From positions 2,666,001 to 2,730,000 of the forward strand of contig NC_014618.1 of the NCBI RefSeq assembly GCF_000164865.1: a DNA stretch of 64,000 bases. Direction: 5' to 3'. Shown piece by piece: positions 1 to 7,756 of this stretch; the stretch's first letter is position 1, and every line of letters begins with the position of its first letter. Position numbers and translations under genes: made by a program. The notes below the pieces were generated by a model, which saw only the letters and a list, made by a program, of their open reading frames with translations, was not told the DNA's origin and did not search any database. The DNA comes from [Enterobacter] lignolyticus SCF1 (GTDB lineage: Bacteria > Pseudomonadota > Gammaproteobacteria > Enterobacterales > Enterobacteriaceae).

Positions 1-1560
1 CTCGGCATAAAAGCGGCGGTTTTCGACGCGGACATAGCCCCTGTCCTGAATCGTCGAAATGATCGACGCATAGGTGGACGGGCGGCCGATACCGCGTTTT
101 TCCAGCTCTTTCACCAGCGATGCTTCGCTAAAGCGCGCAGGCGGCTTGGTAAAGTGCTGGGCGGGCTGCAGCTCAACGAGCGACAGCGCATCGCCCTGTT
201 TCACCGGCGGCAGCGTACGGTCCTCATCGCCCTTACGCAGCGCGGGCATCACTTTCGTCCAGCCGTCAAAGCGCAGCGTGCGGCCGCGGGCCTTCAGCTT
301 GTAATCCCCGGCAGCCACGGTCAGCGTGGTGGAGTCATACTGCGCCGGGGTCATCTGGCAGGCGACAAACTGACGCCAGATCAGCTGATACAGCTTCTGC
401 GCGTCGGTTTCCATATCCTTCAGCGCTTCCGCCATCACGTTGACGTCGGAGGGACGAATCGCTTCGTGCGCTTCCTGAGAGTTCTCTTTGCTGGCGTACT
501 GGTTGGCGCTTTCCGGCAGATATTTTTTGCCGAAGCTGTCGCTGATATAGCCGCGCACCATGTTCAGCGCGTCCTGGCTCAGGTTGGTCGAGTCGGTACG
601 CATGTAGGTGATGTAACCCGCTTCGTACAGACGCTGGGCCATCATCATGGTTTTCTTAACGCCAAAGCCCAGACGGGTGCTTGCCGCCTGCTGTAGCGTA
701 GAGGTGATGTACGGCGCGCCCGGCTTGCTGCTGGTCGGCTTATCTTCACGTTCCACCACGCTGTAGCGCGCTTTCTCAAGCAGGCTGACCGCCGCCATGG
801 TTTCATCGCGGGTGACCGGACGGAACGGCTTATCGAGGTAGTGGCTCACCTGCAGCGGCAGCACTTCGCCGGACGGCGTCGTGGTGCTGGCGTCGATTTC
901 CCAGAACTCTTCCGGGACAAACGCCTTAATTTCACGCTCGCGTTCGACCACCAGACGCACGGCAACGGACTGGACGCGGCCTGCGGAAAGCCCGCGGGCG
1001 ATTTTCTTCCACAGCAGCGGGGAGACCATATACCCCACCACGCGATCGACAAAGCGGCGCGCCTGTTGGGCGTTGACGCGGTCGATATTCAGCTCGCCCG
1101 GCTTCTCAAACGCCTGACGAATCGCATTCTTGGTTATCTCGTTAAACACGACGCGGCTGTAGCGCGTGTCGTCACCGCCGATCACTTCCCGCAGGTGCCA
1201 TGCAATGGCTTCCCCTTCGCGGTCAAGGTCGGTTGCGAGATAGATGTGGTCAGCCTTTTCGGCCAACTGCTTAAGCTCTGAGACTACCTTCTCTTTGCCT
1301 GGCAGCACTTCATACTGTGCTTTCCAGTCGTGCCATGGATCCACGCCCATACGGTTGACAAGCGCGCCACGTTCATCCTTTTTAGGCTTTTTAGCCGTTT
1401 TGGTGGAGGCAGAGTCAGCGCTCTTTTTGGTTGCTGAGCCACTGGTCGGCAAATCGCGGATATGACCGACGCTGGATTTCACCACGTAGTCATTACCCAG
1501 ATACTTATTGATCGTTTTGGCTTTTGCCGGGGACTCAACGATAACGAGAGCTTTACCCAT
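1..1560 (-). CDS. topA: DNA topoisomerase I, N-terminal 520 residues (3' end outside window)
   Basis: Type IA topoisomerase that relaxes negative supercoils in the cytoplasm. The ATG lies at 1560-1558, preceded by AAGGTG, and 520 codons run open to base 1; the enterobacterial protein has about 865 residues, so the C-terminal core and zinc-finger part are missing here. The Toprim domain opens with GKALVIVESPAKAKTI (catalytic Glu9) and continues to DLDREGE, the metal-binding acidic cluster. The active-site tyrosine lies in YITYMRTDS, encoded near 600-615. Residues match E. coli TopA almost throughout. The divergent neighbour is yciN, as in E. coli. Truncation is only a window-edge effect. Confidence 0.97.
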   Translation of the reverse strand, partial: MGKALVIVESPAKAKTINKYLGNDYVVKSSVGHIRDLPTSGSATKKSADSASTKTAKKPKKDERGALVNRMGVDPWHDWKAQYEVLPGKEKVVSELKQLAEKADHIYLATDLDREGEAIAWHLREVIGGDDTRYSRVVFNEITKNAIRQAFEKPGELNIDRVNAQQARRFVDRVVGYMVSPLLWKKIARGLSAGRVQSVAVRLVVEREREIKAFVPEEFWEIDASTTTPSGEVLPLQVSHYLDKPFRPVTRDETMAAVSLLEKARYSVVEREDKPTSSKPGAPYITSTLQQAASTRLGFGVKKTMMMAQRLYEAGYITYMRTDSTNLSQDALNMVRGYISDSFGKKYLPESANQYASKENSQEAHEAIRPSDVNVMAEALKDMETDAQKLYQLIWRQFVACQMTPAQYDSTTLTVAAGDYKLKARGRTLRFDGWTKVMPALRKGDEDRTLPPVKQGDALSLVELQPAQHFTKPPARFSEASLVKELEKRGIGRPSTYASIISTIQDRGYVRVENRRFYAE

Positions 1561-1958
1561 ATTCACCTTTACCTAATCTAATTCTTCCAGGAATACATCG
1601 CACATTGATTCACCTTCCACTGGCGACGAGCCTTGTATGTTGCGGCGGCGTCAATGGATATCAACCCCCTTTGCGAGTCCAGCTCCAGACAACGTCAGCC
1701 AGATGGCTGAGTTTACTGGCATTTCCTCGCCAGGGCATATAGCACGAAGAATTTTCGGTCGAATGTCAAGCAAATCTGTTGCCAGTTTGCCGAAAGCGTC
1801 ACACTGTACCTGATAAAATTCGTTACGCAACTTTATTAGCATGCAAAAGTGATTCCCGCCAGCGACAGCCCCGGTACAATTTCCCTGCAAACGGCACGGA
1901 AATTTGCCCGGGCGGCGCGCCCGGCGTAGACTAACGCCAGTGATTCAAGGAGTAAATT
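1561..1958. promoter_or_regulatory. topA/yciN divergent intergenic region
   Basis: 398 bp between two divergent starts. In E. coli the topA side carries several supercoiling-responsive promoters. I did not assign individual boxes here. The open frames in this stretch have no ribosome binding site and look like chance. An AAGGAG Shine-Dalgarno precedes yciN. Confidence 0.5.
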
Positions 1959-2210
1959 ATGCAAGAGACATCCAAGCCTATCGATCGTCAATCTCTGCTG
2001 GCAGAAGCCAACCGCCTCATCCGTGAGCACGAAGACACCCTGGCCGGTATCGAAGCGACCGACGTTACCCAGCGTAACGGCGTGCTGATTTTCAGCGGCG
2101 AATTCTATCTGGATGAACAAGGCCTGCCGACGCCGAAAAGCACCGCGGTATTCAACATGTTTAAATACCTGGCGCACGCGCTGTCGGAGAAGTATCACCT
2201 GATCGATTAA
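1959..2210 (+). CDS. yciN: YciN family protein (DUF2498)
   Basis: 83-residue soluble protein whose length and sequence match enterobacterial YciN. Its function is not established. The start is supported by AAGGAG seven bases upstream of the ATG. There is no signal peptide or membrane segment. It is convergent with sohB, with a strong bidirectional hairpin between them, and divergent from topA, the same arrangement as in E. coli. Confidence 0.9.
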   Translation: MQETSKPIDRQSLLAEANRLIREHEDTLAGIEATDVTQRNGVLIFSGEFYLDEQGLPTPKSTAVFNMFKYLAHALSEKYHLID

Positions 2211-2213
2211 CGT

Positions 2214-2241
2214 AAAAAGCGAGGCTGACGCCTCGCTTTTT
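2214..2241. terminator. bidirectional terminator yciN/sohB
   Basis: Perfect inverted repeat AAAAAGCGAGGC / GCCTCGCTTTTT with a TGAC loop. The A-run on the left and T-run on the right serve the two convergent genes. Confidence 0.9.
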
Positions 2242-2266
2242 CGTGGTGTGTTTCAAGCCCTCAGGG

Positions 2267-3310
2267 CTACATCATCGGCTTCTGACCGCGCTGCCACCAG
2301 CGCATCAGCAGGCGGTCGGCGCTCTCCGCCGCGCTGCCGGTAACACGGTCGAGCAGCTTTTTCCGCTGCAGGTAGCGCACATTCAGCACCTCGTGGTCTT
2401 TCATCAGCCCCAGCAGCAGGTCGTCGCTGGTGCCGATATCATCAACCAGCCCCTTCTCTTTGGCCTGGCTGCCGTACCAGTGCTCGCCGGTCGCCACCTG
2501 CTCGATATCCAGCTGCGGACGCATACTGTGGACGAAGTCTTTAAACAGATGGTGCGTCTCGTTGAGATCCTCGCGGAACTTCTGCCGCCCTTCTTCGGTG
2601 TTCTCCCCCAGCAGCGTCAGCGTACGCTTGTACTGCCCGGCGGTATGCAGCTCGATATCGATATCCTTACCCTTCAGGAAGCGGTTAAAGTTAGGGATCT
2701 GCGCCACCACGCCGATGGAGCCGATAATGGCAAACGGCGCACAAACAATTTTATTGCCCACGCAGGCCATCATATAGCCGCCGCTCGCCGCCACTTTATC
2801 TACGGCGATGGTCAGCGGGACCTGCTTGTCGCGCAGGCGCTGCAGCTGGGAAGCCGCCAGGCCGTAACCGTGCACCACCCCGCCGGGGCTTTCCAGACGC
2901 AGCACCACCTGATCCTGCGGCTTGACCACCGCCAGCACCGCCGTCACCTCTTCGCGCAGCGCATTGACCTCATGGGCGTCCATACTGCCCTTAAAGTCCA
3001 GCACCCAGACGCGGGACTTATCGCCAGCGGCAATCCCCTTTTTCGCACTGGCCTTTGCGGCCTTCACTTCCTGTTTGAGCTTTTTCTTCTGCTCCTTGTG
3101 CCACAGCTTCTGCTGGGGCGCATCAAGCAGCGCTGCCCCCATCTCCTCCTGCAGCGCCTTATAGTGTTCACTTAAATTGGTTACCTTCAGCTCACCGCGC
3201 TGCTTCTTGCGTTGGGTAAGATTCACGATAAATGCAGCAACCACCGCGATCGCCACAACAACCGTAGCGATTTTCGCTAAAAACAACCCATATTGAGACA
3301 ATATTTCCAC
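2267..3310 (-). CDS. sohB: SohB, inner-membrane S49 peptidase
   Basis: 347-residue member of the S49 (signal peptide peptidase A / protease IV) family, a multicopy suppressor of degP (htrA) defects in E. coli. One N-terminal membrane segment (about residues 9-31) is followed by a basic, probably coiled linker (55-95) and the peptidase domain. The nucleophile is Ser176 in AASGGYM, and the general-base lysine of the Ser-Lys dyad is probably Lys228 in QYKRT. Its length equals the E. coli protein within two residues. It is divergent from yciK across about 255 bp and convergent with yciN. Confidence 0.95.
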   Translation of the reverse strand: MEILSQYGLFLAKIATVVVAIAVVAAFIVNLTQRKKQRGELKVTNLSEHYKALQEEMGAALLDAPQQKLWHKEQKKKLKQEVKAAKASAKKGIAAGDKSRVWVLDFKGSMDAHEVNALREEVTAVLAVVKPQDQVVLRLESPGGVVHGYGLAASQLQRLRDKQVPLTIAVDKVAASGGYMMACVGNKIVCAPFAIIGSIGVVAQIPNFNRFLKGKDIDIELHTAGQYKRTLTLLGENTEEGRQKFREDLNETHHLFKDFVHSMRPQLDIEQVATGEHWYGSQAKEKGLVDDIGTSDDLLLGLMKDHEVLNVRYLQRKKLLDRVTGSAAESADRLLMRWWQRGQKPMM

Positions 3311-3565
3311 GCTTCCACCTTAAAATGAACGACTTACGTTTGCACCGAGTGTACAACAGCCCAGCGGCGGCGTCTCCCGCGCCGATGGAATGAAACACAG
3401 GGGCGTTAAGCGGTTTTTGTTGCCAATGAAATCTTTGCAAAATGTTAATTTAGAATAGCCTGTCCGCCTGGCTGATTGAAATCCCCTGCGGTTTAGGGCA
3501 TAAAGCCGAAAAGTGAACTGACAGAACAGTAACGTGGCCTGACGCAGGGCCACAGGAGAAAATCC

Positions 3566-4324
3566 GTGCATTACCAACCGCAACGCGATTTGCTGCAACA
3601 GCGCATCATCCTGGTGACCGGCGCCAGCGACGGCATTGGCCGCGAAGCCGCCCTGACCTACGCCCGCTATGGCGCAAGCGTAATTCTGCTTGGCCGTAAT
3701 GACGATAAGCTGCGCGCCGTGGCGCAGCAGATCCAGCAGGAAGGCGGCATTGCGCCGCAGTGGTTCATCCTCGACCTTCTGACCTGCACGCCCCAGGAGT
3801 GCCACACTCTGGCGCAAAAAGTCGCCATTCACTATCCGCGGCTGGACGGCGTTTTGCATAACGCCGGGCTGCTGGGCGACGTATCGCCGATGGCGGAACA
3901 AAAGCCGGAAGTCTGGCAGGACGTGATGCAGGTTAACGTCAACGGCACCTTTATGCTGACCCAGGCGCTGCTTCCTTTATTACTGAAGTCTGACGCCGGT
4001 TCGCTGGTGTTCACCTCCTCAAGCGTCGGCCGCCAGGGACGCGCCAACTGGGGCGCCTATGCGGCCTCCAAGTTCGCCACCGAAGGCATGATGCAGGTGC
4101 TGGCGGAGGAGTACCAGGGGCAGCTGCGCGTGAACTGCATCAATCCGGGCGGCACCCGCACCGGGATGCGCGCCAGCGCCTTCCCGACGGAAGACCCGCA
4201 GAAATTAAAAACGCCAGCGGACATTATGCCGCTGTACCTGTGGCTGATGGGCGACGACAGCCGCCGTAAGACCGGTATGACCTTTGACGCCCAGCCAAAC
4301 CGTAAACCAGGAATTTCACAATGA
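3566..4324 (+). CDS. yciK: YciK, short-chain dehydrogenase/reductase
   Basis: 252-residue classical SDR. The Rossmann motif TGASDGIG starts at residue 18, HNAG is at about 98-101, and the catalytic Tyr165 and Lys169 sit in YAASK. The start is GTG at 3566 behind AGGAG; the N-terminus MHYQP matches the E. coli protein. The stop overlaps the cobA start (ATGA), so the two are translationally coupled, as in E. coli. The physiological substrate is not known. The C-terminus (TFDAQPNRKPGISQ) is the conserved family ending. Confidence 0.93.
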   Translation: MHYQPQRDLLQQRIILVTGASDGIGREAALTYARYGASVILLGRNDDKLRAVAQQIQQEGGIAPQWFILDLLTCTPQECHTLAQKVAIHYPRLDGVLHNAGLLGDVSPMAEQKPEVWQDVMQVNVNGTFMLTQALLPLLLKSDAGSLVFTSSSVGRQGRANWGAYAASKFATEGMMQVLAEEYQGQLRVNCINPGGTRTGMRASAFPTEDPQKLKTPADIMPLYLWLMGDDSRRKTGMTFDAQPNRKPGISQ

Positions 4325-4911
4325 CCGATGAACGACATCGCGAGCGCCAGCAGCGTCTGAAAGAAAAAGTAGAAGCCCGCGTCGCCGGGGCTCAGGAAAC
4401 GCGCGGAATCCTTCTCGTGCTGACCGGCAACGGCAAAGGAAAAACCACCGCCGCCTTCGGCACCGCGACCCGCGCCGTCGGCCACGGCAAAAAAGTGGGC
4501 GTTATCCAGTTTATTAAGGGCCAATGGCCCAACGGCGAGCGCAACCTGCTGGAGCCGCACGGCGTCGAGTTTCAGGTCATGGCGACGGGATTTACCTGGA
4601 ACACCCAGGACCGGGAAAGCGATACCGCCGCCTGCCTGAGCGTCTGGCAGCACGCGCGCCGGATGCTGGCCGATGAGAGCCTCGATCTGGTCATCCTTGA
4701 CGAGCTGACCTATATGGTGGCCTATGACTATCTGCCGCTCGAGGAGGTGCTGAGCGCCCTGCGCAACCGTCCTCATGGCCAGACGGCGATCGTCACCGGC
4801 CGCGGCTGCCACCGCGACATCCTGGAGATGGCCGATACGGTGAGCGAACTGCGCCCGGTCAAACACGCGTTTGACGCCGGAGTTAAAGCGCAGATCGGCA
4901 TCGATTACTGA
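4321..4911 (+). CDS. cobA: cob(I)alamin adenosyltransferase (CobA/BtuR)
   Basis: 196-residue CobA-type ATP:corrinoid adenosyltransferase, which transfers the 5'-deoxyadenosyl group from ATP to cob(I)alamin in adenosylcobalamin synthesis and salvage. The P-loop GNGKGKT spans residues 36-42, and the Walker B-like segment is LVILDEL. Length and sequence match E. coli BtuR (196 residues). The ATG overlaps the yciK stop. The gene ends at a strong hairpin shared with the convergent rluB. Orthologues are also called btuR or cobO. Confidence 0.96.
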   Translation: MTDERHRERQQRLKEKVEARVAGAQETRGILLVLTGNGKGKTTAAFGTATRAVGHGKKVGVIQFIKGQWPNGERNLLEPHGVEFQVMATGFTWNTQDRESDTAACLSVWQHARRMLADESLDLVILDELTYMVAYDYLPLEEVLSALRNRPHGQTAIVTGRGCHRDILEMADTVSELRPVKHAFDAGVKAQIGIDY

Positions 4912-4923
4912 TCGCCGGACATG

Positions 4924-4949
4924 AAAAAAGGGCCCGAAGGCCCTTTTTT
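4924..4949. terminator. bidirectional terminator cobA/rluB
   Basis: AAAAAAGGGCC / GGCCCTTTTTT, 11-base arms around CGAA, centred between two convergent stops. Confidence 0.92.
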
Positions 4950-4966
4950 CATCGTCACCCAGCGGT

Positions 4967-5866
4967 TTATGAACCGCTGCCGCTGTTACGGCTGCTGGCG
5001 CGACGGCCGGTGCTGCGCGCCGGCTTGCTGTTTACCTGGCTGTGACGCTTCACCGCACGGCGAATCTGGTTCGCCTTCATACGACGGCGATCTTTTTCCA
5101 CCGCCACTTTGGATTCGGTTTCCGGCTTGAGTTCGACCAGCTCACGCAGGTAGTTGGTCTGCGCCAGATCGAGTTCGGTCCAGCCGCCGCGCGGCAGGCC
5201 TTTCGGCAGCGGAATGTCGCCATAACGTACGCGGATAAGACGGCTGACCTGGACGCCCACGGCCTCCCACAGGCGACGAACTTCGCGGTTGCGCCCCTCG
5301 GTCAGCGTGACGTTGTACCACTGGTTGATCCCTTCGCCGCCGGTGAACTTAATGGTCTTAAACGCCGCCGGGCCGTCTTCGAGCTGCACGCCGCGCGCCA
5401 GTTCGCGCACTTTGTTGTCGTCGACCTGGCCGAACACGCGCACCGCGTATTCACGCTCAACTTCGCGGCTCGGGTGCATCAGGCGGTTAGCCAGCTCGCC
5501 GTCGGTGGTAAACAGCAGCAGACCGCAGGTGTTCACGTCCAGACGCCCGACCGCAATCCAGCGCGCGCCGCGCAGCTTCGGCAGACGGTCGAACACCGTC
5601 GGACGGCCTTCCGGATCGTTACGGGTGCAGAGCTCGCCTTCCGGCTTGTAGTACGCCAGCACGCGGCAGATCTGCTCAACGGATTCTTTGACGGAGATAA
5701 GATGACCGTCGATACGGATTTTCAGGCCAGGGGTAATTTCAACGCGATCGCCAAGGGTGGCAATTTTGCCATCAACGCTGACGCGACCGGCTTCGATCAT
5801 GGATTCGATTTCACGACGCGAGCCGTGACCGGCACGGGCCAGCACTTTCTGTAATTTCTCGCTCAT
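4967..5866 (-). CDS. rluB: 23S rRNA pseudouridine(2605) synthase RluB
   Basis: 299-residue RsuA/RluB-family pseudouridine synthase. In E. coli RluB modifies U2605 of 23S rRNA. An S4 RNA-binding domain (about 2-60, KVLARAGHGSRREIE) precedes the catalytic domain, whose aspartate lies in GRLDVNTCGLLL. The family motif GRNREVRRLWEAVG is also present. The C-terminal tail from about 255 is basic and Ser/Arg-rich, typical of RluB and probably disordered. ATG at 5866 with an upstream AAGGAAG. Confidence 0.95.
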   Translation of the reverse strand: MSEKLQKVLARAGHGSRREIESMIEAGRVSVDGKIATLGDRVEITPGLKIRIDGHLISVKESVEQICRVLAYYKPEGELCTRNDPEGRPTVFDRLPKLRGARWIAVGRLDVNTCGLLLFTTDGELANRLMHPSREVEREYAVRVFGQVDDNKVRELARGVQLEDGPAAFKTIKFTGGEGINQWYNVTLTEGRNREVRRLWEAVGVQVSRLIRVRYGDIPLPKGLPRGGWTELDLAQTNYLRELVELKPETESKVAVEKDRRRMKANQIRRAVKRHSQVNSKPARSTGRRASSRNSGSGS

Positions 5867-5965
5867 AGAGCTTCCTTAAGGTGTCGCCTTCCCAGGCGTC
5901 GTAGAGAATTCGTCTATGCTGCATTACGCGGCATTCAGGGCCGCGTAGTATAGCGGTTTCATCCA

Positions 5966-6586
5966 TTACTGGAAAGGTTTCACGTTCCCCACGCCTTCGC
6001 GCAGCACCACCGGCGCGTCGTCGGTGAGATCGATAACCGTCGTCGGCTGCTGGCCGAGATAGCCGCCGTGGATAATCAGGTCCACCTGCTTCTCCAGGCG
6101 GTCCTTGATTTCATCCGGGTCGGATTCGGTAAAATCGCTGCCGGGCAGCATCAGGGAGGTCGACAGCATCGGCTCGCCGATGGCCTCCAGCAGCGCCTGG
6201 GCTATCGGGTTGGACGGAACGCGCATGCCGATGGTTTTGCGCTTCTCCTGCAGCAGGCGGCGCGGCACCTCTTTCGTCCCCTTGAGGATAAAGGTGTAGT
6301 TGCCCGGCGTGTTGTTTTTAATCAGGCGAAAGGCCACATTATCGACATACGCGTAGGTCGACAGCTCGGAGAGATCCCGGCACACCAGGGTAAAGTTGTG
6401 GCCGTCCGGCAGGTGGCGGATGCGGCAAATTCGCTCCATTGCGCCTTTGTCTTCAATTTTGCAGCCCAGTGCGTAGCCGGAGTCGGTCGGGTAGACGATA
6501 ACGCCGCCCTTGCGCACAATCTCCACCGCCTGATTGATCAGGCGCGGCTGCGGGTTTTCCGGATGAATATAAAAAAACTGACTCAT
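5966..6586 (-). CDS. yciO: YciO, Sua5/YrdC-fold protein
   Basis: 206-residue protein of the Sua5/YciO/YrdC family. YrdC and Sua5 make threonylcarbamoyl-AMP for tRNA t6A; YciO shares the fold but its own role is less certain. The motif GGVIVYPTDSGYALGC (about 27-42) and the KxxxMR-type segment KRKTIGMRVPSN are visible. The start is the ATG at 6586 (MSQFFYIHP, as in E. coli); upstream in-frame codons were rejected because they overlap rnm. Its ATG overlaps the rnm stop (ATGA), so the two form an operon. Confidence 0.93.
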   Translation of the reverse strand: MSQFFYIHPENPQPRLINQAVEIVRKGGVIVYPTDSGYALGCKIEDKGAMERICRIRHLPDGHNFTLVCRDLSELSTYAYVDNVAFRLIKNNTPGNYTFILKGTKEVPRRLLQEKRKTIGMRVPSNPIAQALLEAIGEPMLSTSLMLPGSDFTESDPDEIKDRLEKQVDLIIHGGYLGQQPTTVIDLTDDAPVVLREGVGNVKPFQ

Positions 6587-7464
6587 ACTTCCCTCTCGTT
6601 CGTCTTCTGGGGCTGCTCCCAGCTTTGCCACACGCTTTCCACGCCGGCCGGGAGCCACAGCTTACGGCCGAGTTCTATCCATGGACAAGGCAGATGGAAA
6701 TCCGAACCCTGTGACGCCAGCAAACCATACTGGCGCGCGTAAGCGGCGAGTTGTGCGCGTTCGTGGGGCGCCTGCTGGCACTGCGCGACTTCCATCGCAT
6801 CGCCGCCGCTCTCGCTGAAAAAGGCCAGCAGCCGCTTCAGCCACTTGGCGGAGAGGTTATAGCGACCCGGATGGGCCAGTACCGCCTTGCCGCCAGAATG
6901 ATGAATCACATCAATAGCTTGATCTATTGTACACCACTGTGGCGGAACATATCCGGTTTTCCCGCGCGCCAGATAGCGTTTAAACACGTCGGCCATGGTG
7001 CTGGCTTTACCGGCCTCCACCAGAAAACGGGCGAAATGCCCGCGCGTCACGGCGCCGCCGTCAGCAAGACGCAGCGCCCCTTCCCAGGCGCCGGGGATAT
7101 TCGCTTTCTCCAGCCGCTCGGCAATCAGCTTCGCCCGCTGCTGGCGCCGTTCGGTTTGCTGCTGCAAAAACGCGGTCAGCACCGGATGCGCAATATCAAT
7201 ATTCAGACCAACAATGTGGATCTCATGGTTTTCCCACACGGTGGAAATTTCTGTGCCGCTAATCAGCGTTAACGGCAGCCCGGCCCGGGCTATCTCAGCG
7301 CGGGCCGCCGGAATGGCCGCAACAGAGTCATGGTCGGTGATAGCCAGCGTGCCGACGCGCATCGCCAGCGCGCGATGCACCAGCTCTTCTGGCGTCAGGC
7401 AACCGTCGGAGGCGGTGGTGTGGCTGTGTAAATCATAAATCACAGCGTAAGAGGTCTCGCTCAA
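6583..7464 (-). CDS. rnm: RNase AM (YciV), PHP-domain 5'-3' exonuclease
   Basis: 293-residue PHP-family phosphoesterase. The E. coli orthologue RNase AM trims 5' ends of rRNA precursors and short RNAs. Metal-binding motifs are DLHSHTTASDG near the N-terminus, ITDHDS, HPGRYN, and SDFHLP near the C-terminus. The start is a TTG at 7464-7462, five bases after GGGAG; it gives a product the same length as E. coli (293), and the upstream ATG at 7509 would extend the protein without family support. The gene is divergent from trpL and overlaps yciO by four bases. Confidence 0.93.
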   Translation of the reverse strand: MSETSYAVIYDLHSHTTASDGCLTPEELVHRALAMRVGTLAITDHDSVAAIPAARAEIARAGLPLTLISGTEISTVWENHEIHIVGLNIDIAHPVLTAFLQQQTERRQQRAKLIAERLEKANIPGAWEGALRLADGGAVTRGHFARFLVEAGKASTMADVFKRYLARGKTGYVPPQWCTIDQAIDVIHHSGGKAVLAHPGRYNLSAKWLKRLLAFFSESGGDAMEVAQCQQAPHERAQLAAYARQYGLLASQGSDFHLPCPWIELGRKLWLPAGVESVWQSWEQPQKTNEREV

Positions 7465-7541
7465 AATCGCTCCCGTTACAGGTTGAATAGCTGTTGCAGC
7501 GCACATCATAACGTCAGAGGCGGATTTTCTGAAATCAGGGG

Positions 7542-7577
7542 TTGACTTTGCCCCATCGAACTAGTTAACTAGTACGC
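7542..7577 (+). promoter_or_regulatory. trp promoter and TrpR operator
   Basis: -35 TTGACT at 7542-7547 and -10 TTAACT at 7565-7570 with 17-bp spacing. The operator CGAACTAGTTAACTAGTACG (7557-7576) covers the -10 box, exactly as in E. coli, so TrpR with tryptophan should exclude RNA polymerase. Confidence 0.93.
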
Positions 7578-7602
7578 AAGTTCACACAACGAGGTTTCTG
7601 TT

Positions 7603-7650
7603 ATGAAAATGTCTCTCAACACCATGCACGGCGGCTGGCGCACTTCCTGA
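7603..7650 (+). CDS. trpL: trp operon leader peptide
   Basis: 15-codon leader reading MKMSLNTMHGGWRTS then TGA. The position, the downstream GGGCAGTGT and the conserved WRTS ending identify it as TrpL. E. coli and Salmonella leaders carry tandem Trp codons (WW); here the first is a glycine codon (GGC TGG), leaving a single Trp codon. Stalling under tryptophan starvation would depend on that one codon. GAGG lies upstream of the ATG. Confidence 0.9.
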   Translation: MKMSLNTMHGGWRTS

Positions 7651-7694
7651 TAACGGGCAGTGTTTCGCGTCTGCATAAGACAAACAGATACCTT

Positions 7695-7720
7695 GCCCGC
7701 CATTGCGCGGGCTTTTTTTT
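7695..7720 (+). terminator. trp attenuator (3:4 hairpin)
   Basis: Stem GCCCGC (7695-7700) / GCGGGC (7707-7712) followed by eight Ts. GGGCA at 7655-7659 in the leader can pair with TGCCC at 7694-7698, giving the competing antiterminator. Confidence 0.93.
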
Positions 7721-7756
7721 GAACCACCGAATTGAACAGACCAGGCGAGAACGACA

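Noticed and set aside
154..1281. Plus-strand frames over topA
   Set aside because: topA occupies the minus strand with all motifs intact.
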